A stretch of DNA of 14,622 nt, from assembly GCA_035649435.1 (NCBI GenBank), contig DASRJO010000204.1, forward strand, positions 1-14,622. Reading direction: 5' to 3'. The position numbers and the translations under genes were made by a program. Shown here one piece after another: positions 1 to 6,875 of the stretch. The notes under the pieces were generated by a model. The model saw nothing but the letters and a program-made list of their open reading frames with translations, ran no database searches and was not told the origin of the DNA. This stretch comes from DASRJW01 sp035649435 (GTDB lineage Bacteria; Krumholzibacteriota; Krumholzibacteriia; G020349025). Positions within the stretch are counted from its first letter, which is position 1. Each line of letters begins with the position of its first letter.

Positions 1-1275
1 GATGCGCGCACGAATCTCCGGCGCTTGCGACGCACACGCGCCACCATCGACGTATTGCCCGATCGAATCGCGTCGGCGAGTTCGCCGTTCGCACGCCGGC
101 TCGGGAAAGCCGATCTGTGCGTGGATGCATTGCTCGGCACGGGCGCCGACCGCCCGCTCCCATCCCGACTCGCCGGCCTCGTCGACCTGTTGAACCAGGT
201 CAGCAAGCGCACCCTGGCGCTCGATATCCCGAGCGGTGTCGATGCGAGCACGGGAGGCATCCTGGGCACATCGGTCTCCGCGCACACGACGGTGACCTTT
301 GGCCTGCCCAAGCTCGGCCTCGCCTTGTACCCGGGGCGCGAGCGCGTCGGGCGTCTCGTGGTGGCCGACATCGGCTTCCCGGCCGAAGTCGTCGCTCGAG
401 CACTAGGAATGTGGAACTGGGTCGACGCGGCACGGGCTCGAAGGCTCCTGCCACGGCTAGAGCCCACCGCCCACAAGTACGATCGCGGCGAGTTGATCCT
501 CGTCGCTGGGAGCCGGCGTTATCCGGGAGCTGCTGCGCTCGCGGCAGAAGCTGCATTGCGCAGCGGTGCCGGCATGGTGCACCTCGTGGTGCCTGCATCC
601 ATTCGCGACCTGATGGAAGGAATGCTGCGCGAGGTCATCGTGCACGCCTGCGGAGACAACGACGAGGGCAACTGCGATGCGTCGATTCTCGACGTGATCC
701 AGGGTCTTGCGCCGCGTCGCGGCGCGCTGGCCATTGGCTCGGGAATGCGGATCGGCGCAGAGTCGCGTCCGTGGGTGCAGCGTCTCCTGGCGGAGACCCG
801 GTTGCCCGCCGTTGTCGATTCGCAAGCAATTCTGTCACTGCCCGAGGCCTCGCATCCCGGGCCGCGCATCGCGACACCGCATGCGAGGGAGCTCGCGCGT
901 TGGTTGCAGGAAGGCTCCCTCGCGGATGCGGATCGTGTTGCCGCTGCCGAGCGCGCGGCACGCTCTCATGATGTCATCGTCGTCGCCAAGGGGGGTCCTA
1001 CGATCGTCGTCGCCCCCGATGGAACGAAGCACGTGAATGGCAGCGGCAACTCCGGGCTCGCAACAGCTGGAACCGGGGACGTTCTGACCGGAATCGTCGG
1101 AGGTTTGCTCGCCCAGGGTTTGGCGAGTCTCGATGCCGCCATGCTCGCCGTCTTCCTGCATGGCTTGGCCGCGGACTGCGCCACCAAGGACTCGTCGCCC
1201 CGCAGCCTGATCGCCGGCGACCTGCTCTCCAACATCGGGGCGGCATACCGGACCATCGAGTCGTCTCCCGAGTGA
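1..1275 (+). CDS. nnrD: Bifunctional NAD(P)H-hydrate epimerase/dehydratase, 5' end cut by window
   Basis: The reading frame is open from the first base, so the true start lies upstream. Repairs hydrated NAD(P)H: the YjeF_N part epimerises the R and S forms, and the C-terminal ribokinase-like part dehydrates S-NAD(P)HX using ADP (or ATP). Visible epimerase remnants are VDALLGTG (about codons 41-48) and LALDIPSGVD (about 72-81). The dehydratase begins near HKYDRGELILVAGS (about 159-172) and shows AALRSGAGMV, TPHARELARW, AKGG and the catalytic loop NSGLATAGTGD ending at codon 360, with the Asp that activates the hydrate hydroxyl. The order and length fit the usual fusion of about 500 aa, with roughly 80 N-terminal residues missing. 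It ends at TGA 1273-1275. No clear terminator follows, only a weak imperfect hairpin near 1316-1345. The family call is secure. Confidence 0.95.
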   Translation, partial: DARTNLRRLRRTRATIDVLPDRIASASSPFARRLGKADLCVDALLGTGADRPLPSRLAGLVDLLNQVSKRTLALDIPSGVDASTGGILGTSVSAHTTVTFGLPKLGLALYPGRERVGRLVVADIGFPAEVVARALGMWNWVDAARARRLLPRLEPTAHKYDRGELILVAGSRRYPGAAALAAEAALRSGAGMVHLVVPASIRDLMEGMLREVIVHACGDNDEGNCDASILDVIQGLAPRRGALAIGSGMRIGAESRPWVQRLLAETRLPAVVDSQAILSLPEASHPGPRIATPHARELARWLQEGSLADADRVAAAERAARSHDVIVVAKGGPTIVVAPDGTKHVNGSGNSGLATAGTGDVLTGIVGGLLAQGLASLDAAMLAVFLHGLAADCATKDSSPRSLIAGDLLSNIGAAYRTIESSPE

Positions 1276-1383
1276 GCCCAACCCAGGCTCGCGGCCGACC
1301 CGTTGCCTCCAGACGGAGAAGGGGCCCCCTGGCAGGCCTTCCCACCGCCGCTTACCCGCCATGCCCAGAGAAACTGAAAACAA

Positions 1384-1424
1384 ACATGCCATAAAGGCAG
1401 TAAGCCAAACTGCCGCAAGCATGT
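1384..1424. promoter_or_regulatory. Nested inverted repeats, candidate upstream activator site
   Basis: Outer arms ACATGC (1384-1389) and GCATGT (1419-1424) are exact complements. Inner arms GGCAGT (1396-1401) and ACTGCC (1409-1414) are also exact. Overlapping them is the 13-bp dyad TGCCATAAAGGCA (1387-1399). The centre lies about 130 bp upstream of the predicted transcription start near 1537, the usual distance for a sigma-54 enhancer-binding protein. The repeats are directly visible. The activator role is an inference, and no regulator gene is in the window. Confidence 0.5.
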
Positions 1425-1480
1425 CAAAACGTGTAAACCAGCTTTAGATCAGGACCTGAATAATCTATAACTCAATAAAT

Positions 1481-1493
1481 ATCAATATACTAT
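1481..1493 (+). promoter_or_regulatory. IHF-like DNA bending site
   Basis: TATCAATATACTA matches the IHF consensus WATCAANNNNTTR at all but one fixed position (C for the first T after the spacer). It sits between the upstream dyads and the -24/-12 element, where bending proteins usually act in sigma-54 promoters. In an AT-rich patch such a match can arise by chance, so this is only suggestive. Confidence 0.35.
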
Positions 1494-1510
1494 ATCTTTT
1501 ATCGTGTCCC

Positions 1511-1526
1511 TGGCACGGATGTAGCA
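1511..1526 (+). promoter_or_regulatory. Sigma-54 (-24/-12) promoter
   Basis: TGGCACGGATGTAGCA matches the sigma-54 consensus TGGCACG-N4-TTGCA with one mismatch (A for the second T of the -12 box). The invariant GG (1512-1513) and GC (1524-1525) are exactly ten bases apart. Transcription would begin near 1537, giving a leader of about 100 nt before the first small heat-shock gene. No good sigma-70 promoter competes nearby, although the AT-rich stretch just upstream offers many weak -10-like words. Confidence 0.7.
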
Positions 1527-1563
1527 GTCTCGTTGTGCGTGGCGCTGACGCGATGACTCTGAA

Positions 1564-1578
1564 GTGCCAAAATGGCAC
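1564..1578. promoter_or_regulatory. Perfect 15-bp dyad, candidate operator in the transcribed leader
   Basis: GTGCCA-AAA-TGGCAC is a perfect inverted repeat. Its core TGCCAAAATGGCA (1565-1577) differs from TGCCATAAAGGCA at 1387-1399 at only two spacer positions. It lies about 28-42 bases after the predicted start site, so a protein bound here would block transcription or form a loop with the upstream copy. As RNA it would make a six-pair hairpin with a three-base loop. Confidence 0.5.
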
Positions 1579-1600
1579 GTGCGGCGCGCCGAAACAAGAT

Positions 1601-1631
1601 CCGGGCATAGCCCGGCTTTTCTCCGGGAGGA
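1601..1631 (+). promoter_or_regulatory. Leader with two competing hairpins covering the ribosome binding site
   Basis: CCGGGC (1601-1606) pairs with GCCCGG (1610-1615) across a three-base loop. The same CCCGG (1611-1615) can instead pair with CCGGG at 1623-1627, whose last three bases begin the Shine-Dalgarno GGGAGGA (1625-1631). In addition, UUUCU (1618-1622) can pair with AGGAAA (1628-1633) around a bulged G, resembling fourU thermosensors. The pairings are read from the sequence. Control of translation by temperature is an inference, supported by the identity of the gene that follows. Confidence 0.45.
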
Positions 1632-1637
1632 AATCAA

Positions 1638-2084
1638 ATGACCCTGATCAAGTGGCAACCCAGAAGCGACTACTTCATCGATCCGTTCTTCGATCGGCTC
1701 GATCGTCAGGTGAGCGAGTTGTTCGGCGAGTGGCCGCTCGAAAGCACAGCTCAGAACTGGCACCCGGCCATGGACTTGGTCGAGGAAAAGGACCGTCTGG
1801 TGCTCCGGTTGGAGCTGCCAGGAGTCGATCCCAAGGCGGTGGAGATCAACCTGCAGGGCAACCTGCTCACCGTGCACGGCGAACGCAAAGAGGAGAGCGA
1901 GCACAAGGACGGCACGGTGCTCAAGCGTGAACGACGCATCGGCTCGTTCCAGCGCACGCTCCAACTGCCGTACAGCGTGCAGTCGGACAAGGTGAAGGCG
2001 TCGTACGACAAGGGCGTCATGACCATCAGCTTGCCGAAGGTCGAGGCCCAAGTAGGCAGGCAGATTCCTGTCGAAGTGAAGTAA
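1638..2084 (+). CDS. Small heat-shock protein (Hsp20/alpha-crystallin family), first copy
   Basis: ATP-independent holdase that binds unfolding proteins in the cytoplasm and passes them to the DnaK and ClpB systems. 148 aa, the normal length for a class A bacterial Hsp20. The N-terminal arm (about 1-40) contains the aromatic DPFFDRLDRQVSELF. The alpha-crystallin domain spans about 42-140: it begins with MDLVEEKDRLVLRLELPGVD, has the dimer-swap loop region ERKEESEHKDG, and ends with the family signature, here YDKGVMTISLPK. The short C-terminal tail carries IPV, matching the I-X-I/V anchor that links dimers into oligomers. The start is fixed by GGAGG (1626-1630), seven bases before ATG. A second Hsp20 gene follows 64 bp later, almost certainly co-transcribed from the sigma-54 promoter. 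Confidence 0.96.
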   Translation: MTLIKWQPRSDYFIDPFFDRLDRQVSELFGEWPLESTAQNWHPAMDLVEEKDRLVLRLELPGVDPKAVEINLQGNLLTVHGERKEESEHKDGTVLKRERRIGSFQRTLQLPYSVQSDKVKASYDKGVMTISLPKVEAQVGRQIPVEVK

Positions 2085-2148
2085 GCAACGGCGTCGCAGA
2101 GGCGCGATGGTCGCCGCGACTCAGCCAAGAAACAAGGAGACGAGAATC

Positions 2149-2553
2149 ATGTTCATGCGATGGATCCCGGCGACGCAGGGGCACTGCGCACCACAAACAC
2201 AGACCCAGGACGCGACCGTCACCCCAGCGGCGGACATCCTGGATGACGGCGACAACTACCATGTGATCCTGGAACTGCCGGGCGTGGGCAAGGAAGACCT
2301 GACCCTGACCTTGGATCAGGGCGTCATGGTCGTCCGTGCCACGCGCACCGTTCACCAAGGGACCGCGAAGTTGGTGAACGACGGCCGTCGCGCCGCCCGT
2401 CCCTTCGAACGCCGGTTCACGCTCGGAGAAGGCGTGGACCTGCAACACGTGACCGCAAAGCTCGAGAACGGGCTCTTGTACGTCACCCTGCCGCGACGCG
2501 CCGAAGAGAAGCGCCGCCGGATCGAGGTCGAGGTCGGGGCGACCGCGGCCTAA
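2149..2553 (+). CDS. Small heat-shock protein (Hsp20/alpha-crystallin family), second copy
   Basis: 134 aa. The ATG at 2149 is chosen because AGGAG (2135-2139) lies nine bases upstream; an in-frame ATG at 2107 has no such site and would add 14 atypical residues. The N-terminal arm is short and polar, rich in Gln and Thr, without the aromatic residues of the first copy. The alpha-crystallin domain (about 28-125) opens with PAADILDDGDNYHVILELPG and closes with LENGLLYVTLPRR, the family signature. The tail has IEV in place of IPV. The two proteins are clearly diverged rather than a recent duplication, so they may form mixed oligomers or differ in substrate, as in IbpA/IbpB pairs (inference). Confidence 0.95.
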   Translation: MFMRWIPATQGHCAPQTQTQDATVTPAADILDDGDNYHVILELPGVGKEDLTLTLDQGVMVVRATRTVHQGTAKLVNDGRRAARPFERRFTLGEGVDLQHVTAKLENGLLYVTLPRRAEEKRRRIEVEVGATAA

Positions 2554-2559
2554 CGAGGA

Positions 2560-2613
2560 GCCCGGGTCCGCGGGCCCACTCGATCGGGCACCGATCCGAC
2601 ATCCTCAAGGATG
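2560..2613. repeat. Three tandem small hairpins after the heat-shock genes
   Basis: GCCCG/CGGGC (2560-2564, 2571-2575), GATCGG/CCGATC (2582-2587, 2591-2596) and CATCC/GGATG (2600-2604, 2609-2613) follow one another with little space between. None has a T-run, so they are not standard terminators. They may protect the transcript's 3' end or act with the larger hairpin at 2637-2669. Confidence 0.4.
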
Positions 2614-2636
2614 ATGCACTCGATAGATGGAGCGTG

Positions 2637-2669
2637 AAGCCGAAGGGGGCCGATGGCCCCCTTCAGCTT
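2637..2669. terminator. Strong hairpin between convergent genes, possible two-way terminator
   Basis: GAAGGGGGCC (2642-2651) pairs perfectly with GGCCCCCTTC (2655-2664) over the loop GAT. After one mismatch, AAGC (2637-2640) pairs with GCTT (2666-2669), giving 14 pairs in all. It overlaps the stop codon of murI (2663-2665) and lies 83 bp after the second small heat-shock gene. There is no real U-run on either strand, so termination is inferred from stem strength and convergent position. Confidence 0.5.
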
Positions 2670-3526
2670 TCCCGGACTGGGCTCTGCGCGGGCACGGGCT
2701 CGCCAACCAGGACGTCCCGTTCCCAGCGGACACCGGCCGCGATCACAGGGCGGCCCAAGATGGTTCCGGCCACGCGTTCGAAGCGCTGCACATCACCCGT
2801 GGTGCGAAACTCGTGACGCCCACGTGGGGTTCGGACCCCTGCCCCCGATGCGGAGGTGGAACCCAAGCCTTCGATGCAACGCCCCAGCTGGCGCGCAACC
2901 GCAGGCGCGGGATCGATCACATGCACCCCGGGACCGGCGAGTGCTTCGATGCTCTTCTGCATCAGCGGATAATGTGTGCAGGCCAGAACGAGAACGTCGG
3001 CGCCGGCGGCGAGCGGTAGGCGCAAGAAATCGCGCAGCATCGCCTCGGTTTCCGGTCCGTCGATCTCACCGGCTTCGATTCGATCCACCAGACCAGGGCA
3101 CGGTTGCCGCACGACCTCGACATCCGCAGCGTGACGTTCGATCGTGCCGAGGAAGAGCTCGCCAGCGAGTGTGGCTGGCGTGCCGAGGACGCCCACGATC
3201 TTGCGTTGTGAGATCGCTGCGGCGGGTTTGACCGCGGGCTCCATGCCGACGAAGACGACTTGTGGGAACTCGGATCGCAGCGTCGTGAGAGCCGCCGCCG
3301 AGGCAGTGTTGCACGCCACAACGATGGCGTCACAACCTCGCGTCACGAGATAACGGGTCATCCCGGTGGCGAAGTGCCGGACCTGCGCGGGGGAGTGCGC
3401 ACCGTAAGGAATGTGTGCCTGATCGGCGAGATAGATCGTGTCGAGGTCCGGGTGCTGGCGGATGATCTCTCGCCATACCGACAGACCGCCCACGCCCGAA
3501 TCGAAGACTCCGACACGCGATTCCAC
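2663..3526 (-). CDS. murI: Glutamate racemase
   Basis: Makes D-glutamate from L-glutamate for peptidoglycan, in the cytoplasm, without a cofactor. 287 aa from the GTG at 3526, a normal length. This start is preferred over ATG 3559 or 3547 because GGAGG (3534-3538) lies seven bases upstream and because the conserved GVFDSGVGGLSV then falls at residues 6-17, as is usual. Two catalytic cysteines are present: C72 in VACNTAS and C183 in LACTHYPL. The Asp and Ser in FDSGVGG (D9, S10) and the substrate loop ADQAHIPYG are intact. The last 40 residues are more variable. It is convergent with the small heat-shock genes and divergent from the secreted FG-GAP protein gene across a 142-bp gap in which I see no convincing promoter. 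Confidence 0.96.
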   Translation of the reverse strand: MESRVGVFDSGVGGLSVWREIIRQHPDLDTIYLADQAHIPYGAHSPAQVRHFATGMTRYLVTRGCDAIVVACNTASAAALTTLRSEFPQVVFVGMEPAVKPAAAISQRKIVGVLGTPATLAGELFLGTIERHAADVEVVRQPCPGLVDRIEAGEIDGPETEAMLRDFLRLPLAAGADVLVLACTHYPLMQKSIEALAGPGVHVIDPAPAVARQLGRCIEGLGSTSASGAGVRTPRGRHEFRTTGDVQRFERVAGTILGRPVIAAGVRWERDVLVGEPVPAQSPVRES

Positions 3527-3668
3527 GGTTCGACCTCCAGGCGACATTTTGCCATGCATTTCGTCCGAGGGCGAGGCCGGGGTTGACCCGAGCGACGTTC
3601 AGTGCTCCTCTTGAGGGGCAATCTGCCTTCACCACAGGGCGAGCCACTCCGCGAGGTGATTCGAGGCG

Positions 3669-5339
3669 ATGCGACTCCGAACCCGGTGTCGTGACTGGCT
3701 GCTGTTCGGCCTCATGGCTGGAGCACCTGTCCTGAGCACTGCACAAGAGACGCCACCTGCGGGCACATCCGCCCTCGACGCACTGGTGCAGCAAGCAGCG
3801 ACCACGATTCAGAGGCGCTACACCCGCGCGCTGGGCCGGGTGGTGGATCGTCAGCGCGGCCGCATCTTCGTCGCCACCGAGGGCGAGCCGCCCGAGCTCG
3901 GTGAGCTCCTCGCCGTGTTGCGTCCGATTCCAGGCGCAAAGCATGGAGAGGCGCGTCCGATCGCCCAGCTGCAGGTTTCGCAAGTGAGCCCGGCGATGGT
4001 GGAGTGCCGTGAGATCTCCCGCGCCGGCCGGGAACGCACCGAGAAGGCGGACATCGTGCGCGCACACGGCGAGCCCGTGCGTGTACTGCTTGCCCCTTGT
4101 GCGACGCTGGTGGATCTCCCGGCGGTGATCCCCGAAGTCGTGGGGGAAAAGCTACGTTCGCTGCTGCGCTCGAGCTCGGACCTGCAGCTCGCCGGCGACC
4201 CGGCGCGCGAGCGCGCTGCGGGGGTGGCGTATGCATCGCATTCGATCACGGCCTTCTTGCGCGAACAAGAGGACCTCGACGAAGTCCTGTTTCCCGTGAT
4301 GCTGCGTACGCCGGAAAAGCTCGTGCTCCAAATCGAATGCCATTCGTTCGCGCGCGAGCGCGCCGTCGACATCGCGGTCGCCTCCGTCGATTTCGACCCG
4401 ATGCTGCGTTCGTGGTTCGACGCCGAGGCGCCCGACGAGGATGCACCACCCGGGTACCGACTGCTGTCACGACAGGTGTTTCCTTGGAGCGTCAACGCGC
4501 TCGCGGGTGCGATGCGCGGCGCGTTGGTTGCGGTGTCGCGCGACTCGGTGCGCTTGCTGGCCTTCCGACACCCGGGACTGCACCCGACCGAAGCGATCGC
4601 GCTCGGACCGCGCGACGCGACTCGCCGCGGGCAATCCGTTCTCGTGCTCGGTGCGGAAACACTGCGTGCCGGCGGCGTGACGATTCCGGCCGCGCACGAC
4701 TTGTGGCTGCTGAGCGACGAGCGCTGGCCCCGTGCCCTGGGCATCGACGCCGCGGGACATCTGACGCTGATCGGGAGCGCCGGGACCGGCCTCGAATTAC
4801 GCCCCGCGCTCGAGGCGTTGTGGAAGGCCGCACGCGGACCCGAGGAGCTCGCGTCGCGCTGGTGGCCCGCACCTGGCCGTGGCGAGCGTCCTGCCTTTCT
4901 GCCGGTGTTCGCCGATCTCGATGGCGACGACGCCCTCGACCTCGTGTGGAACGATCGACACGGGACGTTGCAAGTGCAGCGTTCGAGCGCGCAGCTCGAG
5001 GCCTTCCGTGCCTTCGGCGACGTCAAGACGGTGCAGCCGGGCACGGGTGGTGGTTCACGTGCCATCTTCTGGCTCACTGATCCCGTCTTCAGCGGTTCGA
5101 GAGATCGCTTGCTCGCGGCGCAGCTGGACCAACGTTCCTTGCGCCTCGTGTGGAGCAGCGAGCCATTCGCCGGCATGCTCACCGCCTTGGCGAGCTACGA
5201 TCTCAACGGCGACGGCCTATTCGATCTCGTCGCGGCCGAGCAACACCTGGAGGGCGTGCGCTTGCACGTCTACCTCGCCACACCCGGCGAACGCACCGAA
5301 GCGCAGGGCGCGCCTCAGTCGCAAAGTCCGCCGCGCTAG
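3669..5339 (+). CDS. Secreted multi-domain protein with FG-GAP/VCBS repeats
   Basis: 556 aa; not recognised as a named gene. Residues 1-25 are a signal peptide (Arg-rich start, hydrophobic LLFGLMAGAPVL, cleavage after STA). About 45-115 reads as a small beta domain (GRIFVATEGE, then LAVLRPIPG, then QVSQVSPAMVECREI), resembling the C-terminal domain pattern of FlgT and related CsgG-like proteins. About 130-240 alternates strands and helices (VRVLLAPC, EVVGEKLRSLL), reminiscent of TolB-N/CsgG folds. The C-terminal half resembles a beta-propeller, with two calcium-type loops: D416-L-D418-G-D420 ending at D424, and D511-L-N513-G-D515 ending at D519. TAG 5337-5339 is followed six bases later by the solute-binding protein gene, so they are co-transcribed. 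The secreted FG-GAP call is firm; the other domains are pattern-based guesses. Confidence 0.8.
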   Translation: MRLRTRCRDWLLFGLMAGAPVLSTAQETPPAGTSALDALVQQAATTIQRRYTRALGRVVDRQRGRIFVATEGEPPELGELLAVLRPIPGAKHGEARPIAQLQVSQVSPAMVECREISRAGRERTEKADIVRAHGEPVRVLLAPCATLVDLPAVIPEVVGEKLRSLLRSSSDLQLAGDPARERAAGVAYASHSITAFLREQEDLDEVLFPVMLRTPEKLVLQIECHSFARERAVDIAVASVDFDPMLRSWFDAEAPDEDAPPGYRLLSRQVFPWSVNALAGAMRGALVAVSRDSVRLLAFRHPGLHPTEAIALGPRDATRRGQSVLVLGAETLRAGGVTIPAAHDLWLLSDERWPRALGIDAAGHLTLIGSAGTGLELRPALEALWKAARGPEELASRWWPAPGRGERPAFLPVFADLDGDDALDLVWNDRHGTLQVQRSSAQLEAFRAFGDVKTVQPGTGGGSRAIFWLTDPVFSGSRDRLLAAQLDQRSLRLVWSSEPFAGMLTALASYDLNGDGLFDLVAAEQHLEGVRLHVYLATPGERTEAQGAPQSQSPPR

Positions 5340-5345
5340 GGAGCC

Positions 5346-6854
5346 ATGATGCATCGAACCACGAAGCGTGCCCGTCGTGTCGAAGCACGTGGCGCCCATT
5401 TCGCCGGGCTCCGATGGATCGCCGCGTGCCTTGGCCTGAGCTTGGCTGCGAGCGTGGCCGACGCGGGACGAACGACACGTTACGGCGGAACCTTGCAGCT
5501 CGAGCTGCCACTGCGACCGGCCGATCTAGGCGGCCTGGATCCAGTGCATTTGTGGGGTGACGAGGGCGCGATTCTCGGTGCCTGTCTGTACGAAGGCCTC
5601 ACGCGTCGGGGCAGTGAGCTCATCGAGCCCGGACTCGCGGTGCACTGGGTGCACAACGACGACGCCACGCGCTGGTCATTCACTCTGCGCACCGATGCGC
5701 GCTTTCATGACGGCGCCCGATGCGACGCTCAGGCAGTGACCGAGTCGCTGCAGCGCCTTGCGGATCCACGGCGCTCGTCCCATCGTTGGATGTTGCAAGA
5801 TTTGATCGGACTCGCGGACTTCGCGGCGGGAGAAACGCAGCAGATCGAGGGCATCCACGTCCTCTCGGCCACCGAGTTGGAGCTGCTCTTCACGCGCAGC
5901 GTGCCGGATTTGGCGGCGCGATTGTCCTTGCCGGCGGCCGCAATCTCGCGCGTGGCGTCGCCACCGACCGGCACCGGGCCCTTTCGCATCACCCTCTCCA
6001 AACCCGACTCGCTGCGCTGCGCCGCCTTCGAACAGTACGCCGACGGCCGCCCGTTCCTGAACACGGTGCTCGCCTTGCCCGCGGGACGCAGCACCGCCAC
6101 GAAAGAATCGCCGATCTTGCGGCGCATCGACCCGACGTCGGCCATGGCCACCGGCGTCGTGCGCACGCGCCTCCCCGCCCGGCGTCTTGCATTGGCTCTC
6201 GTCCACCCGGCCAGCACCGCTCTCGCCGACCCGGCAGCCCGACGGCGCATTGCCGCCGAGTTCGACGCCATGGTGTTCGTGCGCGCGGGTCTTGCAGGGG
6301 ATGGCGAGCCGGCGTACGGGCTGTACCCCGATGCGACCACCTTGCGTTCCACCCGCACCGCCAAGCCCGATGGACCTTGGTCGCCCTCGCGGCGACCGCT
6401 GCGTCTCGTCGTTCCCGCTGCCGACCCTACTGTGCGCAAGCTCGGCGAACGTTTGCAGGTGCAATTGTCTCAGCTCGGCTTCGAGGTCACATTCGACAGC
6501 CGAACTCCCGAAGCTTACGTCACGCCATTGCGCGGCTCCTGGGATGTCGCCGTCCTGGGCTGGACACCACCGCAAGGACACACGGGGCTCCAGGAACCGG
6601 CCCGTGTACTGCATGTCCTGAGCGACCTGCTGGTGCCGGTGCTGGGTGCGCAGCTCCCGCCCGCATGGAAGGATCTCCTGGAAGGACGCACCCGCGCCTC
6701 CGAGGCCGTACTCATGGCGACCGGATACATCATCCCGCTCGTCTTCTTCCACGATGTTTGGCAATCTACGGATACGGCGAACCCGCCACGCCCGGTACCG
6801 TTCGGACCGCATCTGGGCCTTGCCGACTGGCACTTGCAACCCGTGGTGCCTTGA
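5346..6854 (+). CDS. Family 5 extracellular solute-binding protein (oligopeptide type), orphan
   Basis: 502 aa. It has a long n-region and a signal peptide with likely cleavage after ASVADA (residue 40); there is no lipobox Cys, so it is free in the periplasm. Family 5 (DppA/OppA) features are the opening YGGTLQLELP, LDPVHLWGDEGAILGACLYEGL, the ALVHPASTAL segment and FTLRTDARFHDG, the standard WTFTLRDGVKFHDG motif. PTGTGPFRI is the conserved interdomain segment. The later part (PDGPWSPSRRPLRLVV to GSWDVAVLGW) matches the second lobe. Such proteins normally deliver peptides to an ABC importer, but no permease or ATPase gene is nearby. Two ATGs are possible: 5346, or 5349, which is better spaced from GGGAG (5339-5343). 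The gene lies between the FG-GAP gene and gpmA with gaps of 6 and 21 bp. Confidence 0.88.
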   Translation: MMHRTTKRARRVEARGAHFAGLRWIAACLGLSLAASVADAGRTTRYGGTLQLELPLRPADLGGLDPVHLWGDEGAILGACLYEGLTRRGSELIEPGLAVHWVHNDDATRWSFTLRTDARFHDGARCDAQAVTESLQRLADPRRSSHRWMLQDLIGLADFAAGETQQIEGIHVLSATELELLFTRSVPDLAARLSLPAAAISRVASPPTGTGPFRITLSKPDSLRCAAFEQYADGRPFLNTVLALPAGRSTATKESPILRRIDPTSAMATGVVRTRLPARRLALALVHPASTALADPAARRRIAAEFDAMVFVRAGLAGDGEPAYGLYPDATTLRSTRTAKPDGPWSPSRRPLRLVVPAADPTVRKLGERLQVQLSQLGFEVTFDSRTPEAYVTPLRGSWDVAVLGWTPPQGHTGLQEPARVLHVLSDLLVPVLGAQLPPAWKDLLEGRTRASEAVLMATGYIIPLVFFHDVWQSTDTANPPRPVPFGPHLGLADWHLQPVVP

Positions 6855-6875
6855 GTCCGGCGAGAGGAGTGGCTG

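Larger units (their letters stand above)
1276..1637 (+). promoter_or_regulatory. Intergenic control region upstream of the small heat-shock pair
   Basis: This 362-bp stretch has no credible gene. Its first 100 bases are GC-rich like the neighbours. From about 1375 it becomes AT-rich, most strongly at 1456-1500, in sharp contrast to the rest of the window. It holds, in order, a nested dyad (1384-1424), an IHF-like site (1481-1493), a sigma-54 -24/-12 element (1511-1526), a second dyad (1564-1578), and a leader with competing hairpins ending on the ribosome binding site (1601-1631). Each part is listed separately. Confidence 0.75.

Noticed and set aside
3851..5182. Minus-strand open frame of 443 codons opposite the FG-GAP protein
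   Set aside because: It is Ser/Arg-rich without motifs, and the plus strand has a signal peptide, calcium loops and tight operon spacing.
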